NCBI GenBank assembly: GCA_963971535.1
Contig: OZ020589.1
Location: 48,914,312 to 48,978,311, forward strand
Origin: Notolepis coatsorum
Taxonomy: Eukaryota > Chordata > Actinopteri > Aulopiformes > Paralepididae
Direction: 5' to 3'
DNA: 64,000 nucleotides
Below the pieces are notes generated by a model, which saw nothing but the letters and a program-made list of their open reading frames with translations, was not told the DNA's origin and made no database searches. The translations under genes were made by a program, and so were the position numbers. Below, in pieces: positions 1 to 11,100 of the stretch (position 1 is the stretch's first letter; every line of letters starts with the position of its first letter).

Positions 1-139
1 GTAGAACTGTATGTGTACTTTCTCAGTCAGTGCTAAGTGCAGCATCACTTTTCACATCAAAACAAAAGTAGAACTGTAATGTGGACTCTCAGGGTAAGAT
101 AAATACAAAAATAAAAAAAATAACGGTTTTTTTTTTTCG

Positions 140-207
140 TGGAAAGATCTACAGGGACAGTCTCAAAGATCGACCAGTCGATCAAGATCGACGGGTTGGT
201 GACCACT
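140..207. mobile_element. hAT-type transposon end fragment
   Basis: The right edge, read on the minus strand, starts CAGTGGTCACCAACC and runs into repeats of GATCGAC. This resembles the terminal inverted repeats of fish hAT elements. The opposite end is not visible, so this is a fragment or a copy whose other half lies outside the window. Confidence 0.35.
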
Positions 208-738
208 GATGTATGCTAATGACATTTAGTTAACCTTGAGCAGACAGGCGATTGGTTGATTTATTCGGCAGTTTGTGAAAATTTATTTGAACAAAAGTGA
301 GGCAATACCACTCAACTCTCATACATTAAAATCTGATCTCATGGGAGCCCCATTCATTTGGAAAATAAAGGGTATGAAATACCTGGGAATAAATATCATA
401 TGTTCCATTACCAAAATGTTTCATGATCTTAAAGGGGCACAGTTTTGCACATTATTCATTTAGTTTGACAGTTATTGAGAGTAAATGAGTTTGAATAAGG
501 CCACCAGTGATGTCATTGTGGACATTGTCCCTATAAGACAAGCTATTGCTATATTTCATCTACATCATTTCACAGTGCTGTAATTAACACGACACAAGGA
601 TTCAGTGTCCCCAATGACATCACTGGTGGCCATATTCAAACTCATTACTCTCAATAACTGTCAAACTAAATTAATGTGTGCAAAACTGTTTTAGAGTTTT
701 TGGATGTGTGTGAGATTATGTGTGTAATGTGTAATAAA

Positions 739-840
739 TAGGGATGCACGATAATTATCGGGTCAATAATTATCGGGCCGATATCAGCAATTATGACGTC
801 ATCCTGATAAAAGTATTGATAGCTCCGATAATATATTTTG

Positions 841-895
<55 letters not shown>

Positions 896-1538
896 CACCG
901 TTTAAAAAAAAACGTTTTTCTTTTCATGTCAACGTTCACACGCACAATATATGCTTACTTAGGATTTGACTTGATTCAACAACAAAGCAGTCGGGGCAAT
1001 GGCAAGCCGAAAACGGTCGAAAATGTGGTTATTTGAAGTTTGGATTTTTCTTTTTTACAACTGAGGTAGGTAGATTACATTTTTAGAGACTAAAGTACAG
1101 AAAAAAGGTACCGTTGGGTACCGGTATCGATTCACAGGTACCGGTACCGTATCGGTTCAAATGTGAACGGTACCCATCCCTACTGACAAAGCACAATACC
1201 TGTTGGTTTTTAGTTCACTCATTGTTCAGGGAAACACATAGTTAATGACATTGACGGATTGTGAATTTTGTGATTGACTCAAATTATATTTATTTGGAAA
1301 AATAAATATAGTCACTTTATTTGAAGAGTCAAAACTGTTCTCTTGGCTTTGTTTTCTTCATAGTAGTAACGCTCATGTCATGATAAATCTGGTTAGGTCA
1401 AAACTACAGGAATATACATACAAAAAATATTATAATACAATAAATATATATATATATCGGTTATCGGTATCGACCTTGAGGAGCAGAAAGTTATCGGTAT
1501 CGATATCGGGGTCAAAAAATCAATATCGTGCACCCCTA
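739..1538. mobile_element. Non-autonomous hAT element with exact 8-bp target duplication
   Basis: The left terminal repeat is TAGGGATGCACGAT and the right, inverted, is TAGGGGTGCACGAT. Both flanks carry the perfect 8-base duplication GTAATAAA (731-738 and 1539-1546), the hAT signature. The interior has a TA microsatellite and, near 1001, a short stretch that can be read as MASRKRSKMW, similar to the BED-finger start of hAT transposases. At about 1108-1182 it carries an end of a different element (TAGGGATGGGTACCG read on the minus strand), which suggests nesting. No complete transposase is present. Confidence 0.85.
841..892. repeat. (TA)n microsatellite
   Basis: About 26 TA units lie inside the hAT element. 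Confidence 0.95.
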
Positions 1539-1573
1539 GTAATAAATCAGAAGTTTTTTGGTGAAGTGTCCCT

Positions 1574-2069
1574 TTAGACAGATAGGCATACTGTAGCCTG
1601 AATCTTTCTAGTCCAGTCAGGTTGCATGCTGATGGAATGGCCGTTCCTAATCACAGGATCTTTGAGATGGGCTGGGGATGTCCACATCAAAGAGGGCAGC
1701 TTTTTAAAATATAAAGTCCTACATGTACAATCCAATGTATGATATGAACTTAAACCATTAGCTTGACTTCACAGAGAGAAAAAAAAGAAATGGTTGAGCT
1801 AGAATCCATTTTCCTCCATTAGAGAGATCGAACATGAATGCTAAATAAAAGAAGATCAATGTTTGCTTTGAGTTACTGAAGATACATGAAGATATTGATC
1901 GTGGTATCAACATTCTAGGAGACCAAGAGATTCTCTGACATCAATATCCTGTTTTAGCCTGGTATCAAGCTCAAACTGTCGTACAGACCAATTTCATCTC
2001 CCAGACACTCAAACACAAATACAAACACAAAGACATACATTGCACACACAGACACACACACGCACACAC
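1574..2069. other. Intronic stretch without recognised features
   Basis: This is lrpap1 intron sequence on the 3' side of exon 3. No exon of the gene and no clear repeat were seen. A short CA-rich run (about 2005-2068) sits directly at the exon 3 splice donor. Confidence 0.5.
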
Positions 2070-2200
2070 CTTATTCCAAAGTTTGTCCAGTCTGGGGTCG
2101 TCGAACATGTCTCCCTCCTTGACATCATGGTCCTTCAGGGAGTTGCTTTCCATGGGCCGAGTGTCTCTCTTCCCATCCATTCCATACTTGGCCAGGATCA
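2070..2200 (-). CDS. lrpap1: lrpap1 exon 3 (RAP, residues 103-146)
   Basis: Third coding exon of the LDL-receptor-related-protein-associated protein, an ER chaperone that keeps LRP1, megalin and related receptors from binding ligand too early. On the minus strand the exon follows an acceptor reading ctgtggtccag and ends AATAAG before gtgtgtgcg. It has 131 bases: two that complete the split Val codon left by exon 2, then 43 codons. The peptide includes ILAKYGMDGKRD and DDPRLDKLWNK, matching human RAP (ILAKYGLDGKKD, DDPRLEKLWHK) in the region around the end of D1. The donor abuts a CA/GT repeat. Later exons are not in the window. The gene identity is established knowledge applied to clear sequence similarity. 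Confidence 0.93.
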
Positions 2201-3069
2201 CTGGACCACAGGAGAACATTTTACAAAAAAAATTACATTATTTTTAATGGTCAATACATTTCTTCTAGTCTTCAAGGCTACAGTTTATTTAAAAAACGTT
2301 ATTTATTTAACCAGGAGAAAGCTTGGTCAAGACAGGCAACGGCTCATTTAAGAATTGCAGGAACATCTTTTAACAATTTGCAGACGATTCCATTTACAGA
2401 TCGCAAGGTTGAATACAAGGCACAAATCATCAGTCCAGAAGCACACAGGGGCAATCAGCTCAGTCAAAACAAATGGCAGCCTGATTTGCCTCTGCTTTCA
2501 GTTCAGTCAGAAAGGATTTAAATGCACAGCTCCATACGCTTTAGCCTAAATCATCCTGCAATAGATCCCAAGCAGAGGGAAGCAGCACACTTAAAAGCCC
2601 CTCTACCCAATCAAGAAACGTGAAATGGCCACGCAGTAGGGCAAATTCATCCATTCTCTCTTCCATTCTATCCGACACATACACCATTTAGCCTAACAGT
2701 ACAGTACATTGTTTGCCATTACATAGGGAACTGTTGTCTAGTGACAATAACTTCCTCCCATTGACGCCAAAAGCCACTATTCATTCTATAGCCTATTAGT
2801 ATGTCAGCCACTGGCTGCAGTTTACCCCCCCCCCCCCTCCCCTCACCATGGTTCCCTTTGTTCTAGCCTTTGTAATTATGTCATTTGTCAGGGGGATCTT
2901 CCATAGTAAGATCTGGGCCAGTCAGCCGACAGTCAGGAATTAATTTAGTCAAACTAGTCGATGGTAGCTTATCAGAACAGACCAGAGTGACTACTCCTCT
3001 CTCCTCTCCTTTCTCTTGACAGCAGCACACCACATGCAGATGTGCCCACAGGTCCTTTTTTACACACAG
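2201..3069. other. lrpap1 intron 2, no recognised feature
   Basis: Single-copy-looking intron sequence with a C-run near 2826-2838. I see no open frame with family similarity. Confidence 0.5.
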
Positions 3070-3153
3070 TAGGGCTGCAACTAACGATTATTTTGGTAGT
3101 CGACTAATCTGTCGATATTTTTTTCGATTAGTCGACTAATCTAGCGATTATTT
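3070..3153 (+). mobile_element. hAT left-end fragment
   Basis: It starts TAGGGCTGCAACTAACGATT and continues with inverted GTCGACTAATC motifs, the classic end of a fish hAT family. No matching right end or target duplication was found. The interior may have been replaced. Confidence 0.6.
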
Positions 3154-3208
3154 CTGTCACACCCTCCATCTCTGCTTCCTGTGGGCGCGGCTCCTTTTCC
3201 GGGCTCTT

Positions 3209-3397
3209 AGCAGACTTCTTAGCTTAACATAACAGACCGACAGTAAGTTTGGGGGAACTAATGGGATAACTGGGGTTGCAACAAAAGTGCAACTAGGGCT
3301 AAAAACACAATGAAATAAAATAATAATAATAAATAATATATCCTTCTTAGCAGACTTCTTAGCTTAACATCCCAGGGAACTAATGGGATAACTGGGG
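3209..3397. repeat. Pair of about 50-bp direct repeats
   Basis: The segment beginning CTTAGCAGACTTCTTAGC and ending near GGGATAACTGGGG occurs twice (about 3209-3276 and 3346-3397), with an A/T-rich spacer. It lies between hAT pieces and is probably an internal rearrangement of that element. Confidence 0.7.
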
Positions 3398-3535
3398 ATG
3401 TTGTTTGCTCCTGACAAGAGTCTCAAAGTCTGGGGTGATGGTAGACAAAGCAACTCTGAGGTCATGCTCAATGTCCAATCTGTTCCTCTGCTTTGTCTTC
3501 AGCTGGACCAGAGCTGAGAAGCCACTTTCACAAAG
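3392..3535 (-). pseudogene. hAT transposase C-terminal (dimerisation) fragment
   Basis: The minus strand reads through 48 codons including CESGFSALVQLKTKQRNRLD and, after it, EHDLRVALSTITPDFETL. This is the C-terminal region of ZBED/SCAND3-like hAT transposases, where CESGFS and KTKQRNRL are typical. No catalytic region is adjacent, and the hAT end at 3070 may come from the same copy. It is a dead remnant of a DNA transposon inside lrpap1 intron 2. Confidence 0.75.
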
Positions 3536-3537
3536 AG

Positions 3538-3655
3538 ACTTACAAGTTTTGTACGACAAGACAGCAGGAAGGGTACAATTCTATCAGTTCATCAAAGTGT
3601 TCAAACTTGTATGTTACAGTGTATATTAGCAAGAGTGCATAACGACCATTTATTA
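3538..3655 (-). mobile_element. LINE 3' tail fragment
   Basis: The sequence ACTTACAAGTTTTGTACGAC and the following 90 bases match the tail region at 47590-47705, which is the 3' end of an L2/CR1-type LINE. Here only the tail piece remains, wedged between a hAT remnant and another LINE. Confidence 0.65.
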
Positions 3656-3660
3656 ATCAA

Positions 3661-4161
3661 AACGATGCTGAGAAGCTAATTCATGCATTCATATCTAGCC
3701 GGTTAGACTACTGTAATGCACTTTTTACAGGTCTCCCTAAGAAAACCACAGAGAGGCTTCAGCTAATCCAAAACTCTGCAGCCGGACTGCTTACTAGAAC
3801 CAAAAAGAGAGAGCACATTAGTCCAGTCTTAGCTGCTTTACACTGGCTTCCTGTAACATTTAGAATTGACTTCAAGGTCCTTCTCCTTACATACAAAGCT
3901 CTAAATGGACAGGGACCTAGCTACATCGCCAACACTCTAATAAATTACAGGCCAGCAAGAACACTGCGATCATCAGCTGCTGGACTACTAAAGGCTCCCA
4001 GAAACAGTCAAAAGAGGATCGGTAATGCAGCCTTTATCAACTATGCCCCAAAACTATGTAACAAACTACCCCAAAACATCAGGGAAGCCAACTCGCTAGA
4101 CATCTTCAAAAGAACTATCTCTTTGCTCAGGCATTTAAATGAAACATCAGGGATATCCTGA
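3661..4161 (+). CDS. L2-type LINE ORF2 C-terminal fragment
   Basis: An uninterrupted 166-codon reading frame ends at TGA. Motifs include SRLDYCNALFTGLP, LQLIQNSAAGLL, PVLAALHWLPV and YAPKLCNKLPQNIRE, the post-RT region of L2-clade non-LTR retrotransposons in fish. It has no initiator ATG, because the copy is 5' truncated. Endonuclease and RT palm are missing, so it cannot move itself. The 3' UTR continues to about 5468 and is interrupted by a hAT MITE. Orientation is opposite to lrpap1. Confidence 0.85.
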   Translation, partial: NDAEKLIHAFISSRLDYCNALFTGLPKKTTERLQLIQNSAAGLLTRTKKREHISPVLAALHWLPVTFRIDFKVLLLTYKALNGQGPSYIANTLINYRPARTLRSSAAGLLKAPRNSQKRIGNAAFINYAPKLCNKLPQNIREANSLDIFKRTISLLRHLNETSGIS

Positions 4162-4525
4162 CACAAATTGTACTTTACCTGCACTATTCTTACCCTACCT
4201 ACACTTCCTATCAAATTCATGTGTTGGTTCTATGCACTGTCATTTTAAGAGCACTGCTCTGTTGTAATAAAAAATTGAACCATTTTATCAACTTTTGACT
4301 TCTTACTGATGCACTGCTCTGTTGTATGTTAAATACCCTGTTGTTGTATGTCCGTTCTATTTTATAATTTTTTGGCTATTTTTAAACTGAAGCCAACAGC
4401 ACTTTGTTTTTACTCTGTCTATTCTATTTTTATTATTTGTATTACTGAATCAAACTGTAAACAGAAAGGCCTATTGGGATGCTAGATCCTAATGTGAAAC
4501 ACTGTGATTTACCTTACCTTGCTAC

Positions 4526-5341
4526 TAGGGATGCCCCGATCGATCGGCCACCGATCGTTATCGGCCGATAATCAGTATAAATATGCGATCGGTGATCGGT
4601 GATAATGCTTTATTTTCGCCGATCGTCAAAACCGATCAATGACACGGAAAACATGATCCAATTCTCTGCGGAGTTCACTCACTCTTCTCTCCACAGTGCT
4701 GCTTGCATACGGCTCCTCCTTCTCCTCCAGGCCCTCCCGCACCCATTGTTTACATGGGTGCGGGAGGGGCTGGAGGAGAAGGAGGAGCCTCCGGCAACAG
4801 TCTGCTCTAGTAGTGTATGCGACGTGAGCTAACGTTGGCTACCTACCAAGCCGTTGGCTACCTAACGTTACTGTTTAAACTAAATGACCCAGTGACTACA
4901 TGAGGCATTGTTAACGGTATCTAGCCGGCTAGCTACTGATAGCTCCTGATATCAACAAATGCTCCAGCAAGTCTAGTAGTGCATGATAGCTCACGTTAGC
5001 TCATTTTCGGGGCTACATGTGAATGTGATCAATAGGGTCCAGCTGCAGCTCCGGAGAATCCTGGCCGTAGCTGGAGGCTACTCGAGTACACACAGACAGT
5101 GGAGCTGTTTGCAGATAGCGAACATTTTGACTTGTTGCGTGGTGGAGATGTCTCGCAGATAATACAACTACAAGTATGATTATATAATATATATATTTTA
5201 TAAAAATAAAAAATAAATATAAAATTATTATTATTATTTTTTAAATAAAAAACGATCAATATCGGATCGGTATCGGCCGATATGGCTCAAGACGATCGGT
5301 GATCGGTATCGGTGGCAAAAAACGTGATCGGGGCATCCCTA
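4526..5341. mobile_element. Non-autonomous hAT element, perfect TIR and 8-bp TSD
   Basis: Both ends carry the 16-base inverted repeat TAGGGATGCCCCGATC. They are flanked by the perfect duplication CTTGCTAC (4518-4525 and 5342-5349). The insertion lies in the 3' UTR of the L2 LINE and is therefore younger than it. The interior contains an inverted GC-rich pair (about 4707-4790). It also has a stretch at 5092-5177 that recurs, inverted, at 48474-48550 next to another LINE. No transposase frame is intact. Confidence 0.93.
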
Positions 5342-5468
5342 CTTGCTACCTCTCTATCTTTTTTTATGCTCGCTTATGCCTGTATTTTTTACTGTTGTGA
5401 AGCACTTTGAACTGCAACTTCTGTATGAAAAGTGCTATACAAATAAAGTTTATTATTTATTATTATAA

Positions 5469-5732
5469 CAGTAGAAGACAGTAAGAAGGTTCGTAATTTT
5501 TTTCTTCATTTCAGATATTGGTGGGAAGTTCGTTCCACCATTGTGGAGCAAAGACCGAGAATAGGCGGCTTCTCTTTGATGACCCTCCCGGAGCTCGGAC
5601 AGGAGTGGGTCTGAGGCGGCCAGAAGATGTAGAGTGGAGGGGTCTTGTATTGAGAGTTTAGAGACCATTGACCGGAGGTAGGCGGGAGCCGTTCCCTTCG
5701 CTGTGCGATATGCCAGGTCGAGGACCTTGAAT
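5469..5732 (-). mobile_element. LINE fragment of the 47.5-kb family
   Basis: The minus strand encodes LDLAYRTAKGTAPAYLRSMV and SLLHNGGTNFPP, matching the ORF2 end of the LINE at 47536-48473 with frame damage. It lacks the usual 3' tail. Confidence 0.7.
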
Positions 5733-5885
5733 GACTTGATTGATTGATTGATTGAAAACTTTATTAACAGATTGCAGAATGGGTACAATACAGTACAGTA
5801 TACACACAATTGTTAAGGGGATGCAGACCAGAGAAAGATTTTCGTCTTGTTTACATCAGGGTCCCCCATTTTCAATTCATCAGGA
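5733..5885 (-). repeat. Dispersed 3'-tail repeat with (TGAT)n edge
   Basis: It starts with TGATTGAT repeats, then AAACTTTATTAACAGATTGC and a region ending near TTTACATCAGGGTCCCCC. The same block occurs at 13676, 32163, 32265, 33030, 35004 and, inverted, at 17055 and 48590. The microsatellite edge and fixed boundary suggest the 3' end of a retroposon inserted in minus orientation. I cannot name the family. Confidence 0.6.
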
Positions 5886-6230
5886 TATGCGATCCTGACT
5901 TGACCTTGACTCTAATATCTGGCTCATATCTGAATGACATATTTCCTCCTTCTACATGGGACTCCCATTCAAATGTGATCTTCTACAGAGAACAGCTGAC
6001 GTTATATAAATAGGGGAAACAGTGACAGTCACAAACACAGAAGTGTTACAGTAACAGAGGCGAATGAAATGGCTAAAGATAATCTAACACTGCCAACATC
6101 AAAAGAGGGACTTTGAGATAAGAAGAACTTTGTCTATGTGAAGATGTTACTTTGTTGCAACAGAACAGCACAGTAACGGATAAAAATACCAAAAAGAAGA
6201 ACAGGTAAAAAAAGGAAAGATGTATGTCTG
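5886..6230. other. Stretch without recognised features
   Basis: Ordinary intron sequence between the dispersed tail repeat and the gypsy element. Nothing recognised. Confidence 0.5.
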
Positions 6231-6485
6231 TGTTATGTGGGGGTATGTTTGTGCCCTGATCAGGCGCTCCTAATGTGAGTTGTCATGTCTAGATGTAGTC
6301 CTCTGTCATGGTGTGTAGTCCCTATTGTTTTCCCCCCCAGGTGTACCCAATTACCATTACCCCAGGTGTGTGTTGTCTCGTCATTCCCTTGTGTATAAGT
6401 AGTCTGTCATCCCTTCCGTCTGGTGCTAATCCTGTCTGTATAGTTCTGTGTTTGTCTGTTTATTATTTGATGTTTATTATTTGAT
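6231..6485 (+). repeat. 5' LTR of gypsy element 1
   Basis: It starts TGTTATGTG and matches 13918-14160 closely. A TATA-like TGTATAAGTAG lies near 6391. The inner boundary is uncertain because the two copies diverge sharply near GATGTT. Confidence 0.75.
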
Positions 6486-6811
6486 TTGACATTGTCGTGT
6501 GTGGGACCCATGTTTTAGACCCCCTTGGCAAATACTTCTCCAATAGGGAGCGTTCTCAACCAGCTAGGGCAGTTGGACCATTTTATATATGGTGCCTTCC
6601 ATCGCCTGGGGACACACCACATGCGGTCGGGGTATTAGAAGGACCCTGTCAGGCTCCTCCTAGGCCGGCGTGTGTATAGTGTTTACTTATATAGGGGTGC
6701 TATAGTGAGGGTTGAGAACGTTTGGGGATGGTTTTTTTTTTTTTTTGACACATGACAGTGGTTGATTTGCGAATACCTCTAGGTGTGGAGGCGTTGGGCG
6801 GTCATGCCAGT
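6486..6811. other. Leader-side sequence of gypsy element 1
   Basis: This segment between the LTR similarity and the solo LTR has no recognised coding content. It may belong to the element leader or to a longer LTR than the part shared with the 3' copy. Confidence 0.4.
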
Positions 6812-7984
6812 TGTAACTGAGGGGTACAATTCCCTGACTGTATTGAGAGTATGGTATTATTAAACCACTACTTAGTTATGTACTTTAATTACTGGCCATA
6901 CAGTACATGAATATATCTGGTGAACACCCACACAAGAATACGGCAATGACATAAAGTTCTAGTTAGAGGGATTTATTATTATTAGAGCAAGCAACGGTAG
7001 GTTACAGATTGAGAATTATACTTGCGCTTGTAAGGCGAAGAACACTTAAAGTAGGTCAAGAGCGCAAGTCAATGAGAATAGTAAGATGGGTCTAAACTGA
7101 CGCCACCTGTAGTATAGCAACTACGTAAGGCACACTAGTACCAGCTGGAGACACTGGGGGGGTTCCCTCCGGGTGTAAGCCGGCAGGGTAGAGGAATGTT
7201 CGGGTGCAAAGTCTGGGTCAATACAGGAGCCGGTGCATATAATCCATTGATCGGCAGCCAAAGCAACAGCTATAATCCAGTATGCTCGACAGCATGGATG
7301 AAAGCTAGCCAGCCTCTGGTCCTAGAGGCGGGCTCGAGGGTGCTCCTCACAGGGGTAGATCCCACACGATAGTGGGGTAGACGGTTCTCTGCTCCAGCAG
7401 CCACGGTACCAAAGCAATATAATCCAACCAGAAAATGGTTCTGCATTCGCCGGTGTAGATTCTCCTGTGCACTATACTTCACATTAAACTAGGTTGAACT
7501 TGACGTTACTTCACCAAACTATGACACTTTACTATCCTATTCGCACATGTTCTAAGTGCTCTATTTAGACGCAAGGTTGCTCACTTCATTTGGTCGTTGA
7601 CTCGTGGTGAAGGCTTTACTAGTAATGAACGAACTGATACTTTGAACGAATTGCTGCTGTTTCCACCTGCGCCGTATTTATACGCAAGGTGAATTATCTA
7701 GTGCCAACCTCAGTTCTGTCTCGTATTACTGCGCAAACCTGGACATGTTGAGACATGCCTTGGCGTTGCCTTTGAACTTGCCATTGGGGGTATGGTCGTT
7801 GGCGCCTAGGGGTCGCTGTCCAATAGGAGAACGAATATTATGGTCTGGTTTGTACCCAGGCAAAGGGACATTCCGTGTATATATACAAGGAATATACAAG
7901 GGACATCAAACGATATACAAATATTATACAAGGGATCTCAAGCAATAAATATATATATTCGGTTTAATCTGACCCTTTGTAACA
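6812..7984 (-). mobile_element. Solo LTR of an unrelated LTR retroelement
   Basis: A 1173-base block, read on the minus strand, starts TGTTACAAAGG and ends CTCAGTTACA, with the perfect 5-base duplication CCAGT on both sides (6807-6811, 7985-7989). A TATA-like CGTATAAATACGG near 7671 and an AATAATAAATCCC signal near 6965 sit where a promoter and poly(A) signal of an LTR would. No internal coding region remains, as expected after LTR-LTR recombination. The family is unknown. It inserted into the leader of gypsy element 1 and is therefore younger than that insertion. Confidence 0.8.
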
Positions 7985-8199
7985 CCAGTGCTTGCTTATA
8001 TTGCTTACATACAGTACCAGGGTTTTGGTAGTGGAGCGGTGGCTGAAGTAGGTAGGGACCAGGACTATACAGACGCATAGGGTGAAGCCGTTTTTCTTTT
8101 GTTTGTTGTTGTTTTTTAGGGGTTGATTGTTTTCATTTTTTTTTTTTATATATATGGTGGTTGTAGGTATCTCTCTCTTTCTCCTCCCCTGTTCCTCCT

Positions 8200-11100
8200 C
8201 TGTTAAAAAATGCCAGTGACAGTGGCAGATTTTGTGCGTAGGCCGACAGTGGGGTTGTTAGGCGTGTGCACGAAAGATGAGCTGGCGGGGATAGCAGAGC
8301 ATTATGGGGTTAAGCTGGCCCCGGGTAGGAAGGCACAGCAGCGGGGGATATTGGTAGAGGCTCTGACCACCCAAGAGGTGGTGCATGACGATACCGATGA
8401 GGAGTTAGATCAAGTCTCTGATGGCTCTCTGGGGCTGCGAAAGGTTCAAGCGTGAGGAGGCGGACCGTGTGCGCGCGGAGGCGGAACGTGTGCATGCGCG
8501 CGAGTTGGAGCGTGTTGACCGTGACCAAGCCGAGGCGGAGCGCACTCACGCTCAAGCTTAGGAGGCTTGGGGCAGAGGTGCGCCCACACCTTGATAGGTT
8601 CGATGTGACCAAATATCTACGTCTCGTGCTGCAGTTTCTAGAGAAGGATGTGGATAAATATTTTTCCATGTTTGAAAATGTGGCCACGACACTGAGGTGG
8701 CCGGCTGAACACTGGACGTTGCTGCTCCAGAGTGCTCTTACGGGAAAAGCCCAACATGTGTATGCGTCCCTGTGCCCGAATACCCAAGACTACAGGGCGG
8801 TCAAAGCTGCGATTCTCAGGGCGTATGAGCTGGTGCCTGAGGCGTACAGACAGCGGTTCAGGGCTCTGAGAAAGGGCAGCTCGCAGACTTATGTGGAGTT
8901 TGCGTATGAGAAAGAGCTGTTGTTTGACCGGTGGTGCGCGTCGGAGAAGGTGGACACCCTGCTTAAGATGCGAGAGCTCGTGCTCCTTGAGGAGTTCAAA
9001 ACGTATTGTTTGCCCGATAATGTTGCTATGTACATGAATGAGCATAAGGTGACTGAGTGTTCGGTGACTGCGACCCTGGCGGATGAGTTTGTGCTAACGC
9101 ACAAGACACTCTTTGACAGGCCAAGTTACCCTGTACGCAATGTGGAGAGTAGGCCGAGGTGGGGTTTCGGCGACAAGACTGTGGGCACTGGTGGTATCAG
9201 TGGGGGCGAGGCAGTTGAGCGGGGCGCGAGGTCTGAAACACGTGAGTGTTTTAACTGTGGAAAACGAGGCCATATAAAAAGGAAAATTGTTTTGCCCTTA
9301 CTCGCCCCAGTAAGCAGATTTCGTTGGTGATGGCACCCACACGCACATCGGTTGAGTATGACAAAATCGGTGAGGATATTAAAGCTTACCTACCGTTTAT
9401 CAGCGGGGGTTTTGTATCCTTGGCTAGTGATGGGGTGAGGGTTCCTGTGACCATATTAAGGGACACGGCTGCATCCCAGTCATTTATTCGGGGGGGATGT
9501 GTTGCCCTTCGACAGTAGTTCAGAGGTGGATGCTGGGATAACAGTTAGGTCTTTTGGGATGCATGTGATGAAGGTCCCGCTTCACATTGTCCACCTGACA
9601 TCTGAGTTGGTGTCGGGCCCGGTCGTCATTGGGGTAGAAAGTTGCTTCCCGGTTGCGGGGGTGTCACTAATCCTCGGGAACGATTTGGCAGGGGGTAGGG
9701 TCCTCGTGAAGGCAGATGTGACTTGTGTGCCAGCAGTCTGGTGCTGTAGACACCCTGGCAGAGGCGTATCCGAGGGTGTTCTCTTCATGTGCGGTGACGC
9801 GAGCCATGGTTGTTAGAGCTCGGGCCGAGGAAGAGGCCGATGTGGACTTGTTCGATACCATAGTAGCGGCTGACGGCGAGGAGCCTGAGAGGGAGGGGGC
9901 GCTCCAGGGGCAGCCTGGCTCGTTGTTATTGTCTCGGCTTGCCCCTACAGTTGACCAACTTGAGTCTGATGACGCTGTTTCTTCTGTTTCAGCCGGTTCG
10001 TTGCTGAACACTACTTCCTCGGCTGAAGTTGCCAGTAGCGCGGCTGAGTTCTCTTTCGCTCATGAGGAACTTATCGCAGAACAGGGTAGGGATTCAAGCC
10101 TGTCGGAGCTTTTTGCGTCCGCTGTGGGGGAAGGAGAGAGTAAGGGTCTTAAAAGCTGTTACGTCCTGGGAGACGGGGTGTTGCTGCGTAAATGGTCCCC
10201 TGATCCGGATGAGTCATTGGGGAATGATTGGAATGTGGTGACGCAGGTTGTGGTTCCGTTTAAGTACTGTCATGATATCCTTTGTTTGGCTCACGATCAT
10301 AGGCTCGCAGGGCATTTGGGGGTCAACAAGACATTCGATAGGGTGCTGCGTAATTCTTTTTGGCCAGGGTTAAAACGGGATGTGGCGCAGCACTGCAGGG
10401 GGTGTTCTACGTGTCAAATAGTGGGGAAACCCAATGACGTCATTCCACGGGCGCCGCTCTATCCTATCCCGGCAGTGGGGGAACCCTTTGAGAGGCAGGT
10501 AATAGCTTTCTTTTGACCATTATGTGTGCCAACACACGTTTCCCTGAAGCGATTCCGTTGAAACGGATAACGGCTAAGACAGTGTCACAGGCCTTGGTGA
10601 GGTTCTTCTCTGTGTTCGGTTTACCTCGCGTGGTCCAATCCGATCAAGGGACGAATTTCTTGTCTCGTATCTTCTCGCAGGTTTTGAAACAGCTGGATAT
10701 ATCACATAGCTTCTCTAGTCCATATCACCCGGAGTCACAGAGGGCGTTAGAAAGATTCCACTCCACGTTGAAGACTATGCTTCGGGCGTTCTGTCGTGAT
10801 ACAGAGGATGATTGGGATGAAGGGGTTCATTTGATGTTGTTTGCCACAAGGGAAGTGGTACAGGAATCTTTGGGTTTCAGCCCTGCGGAGTTGGTGTTTG
10901 CACATTCTGTGAGGGGGCTAGGGAGGGGGTTGGACACCCCGAACCTTGGCCTTCAACAGGCGGCGGTGGGGCTGTGAAGTCCCGAGGGCACGTTAAAGAC
11001 AGAATATAGTGCTGGGGAGATACTGAAGGGCCCCCGTGTCTGATGAGGTATGAGTCAACATACCACCGTGGTACCGTCTAGTCGGCGTGTGTGTCGCACA

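Larger units (their letters stand above)
433..1573. mobile_element. TTAA-type MITE with inverted arms, split by a hAT MITE
   Basis: The outer ends are AGGGGCAC on the left, preceded by TTAA, and GTGTCCCT on the right, followed by TTAG. Inside, about 80 bases at 442-522 recur inverted at 609-692. This fits a fold-back MITE with a TTAA target, as in Kolobok or piggyBac elements, although one TTAA copy is mutated. Without the nested hAT element at 739-1538 the MITE would be about 340 bases long. It has no coding capacity. The family assignment is inference. Confidence 0.5.
3656..5468 (+). mobile_element. L2-type LINE, 5' truncated, split by a hAT MITE
   Basis: This comprises the ORF2 end (3661-4161), the 3' UTR to 4525, a hAT insertion, then the last 3' UTR segment 5342-5468, which ends GCACTTTGAACTGCAACT and an ATAAAG-rich, TTAT-repeat tail typical of L2 3' ends. 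Confidence 0.8.
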
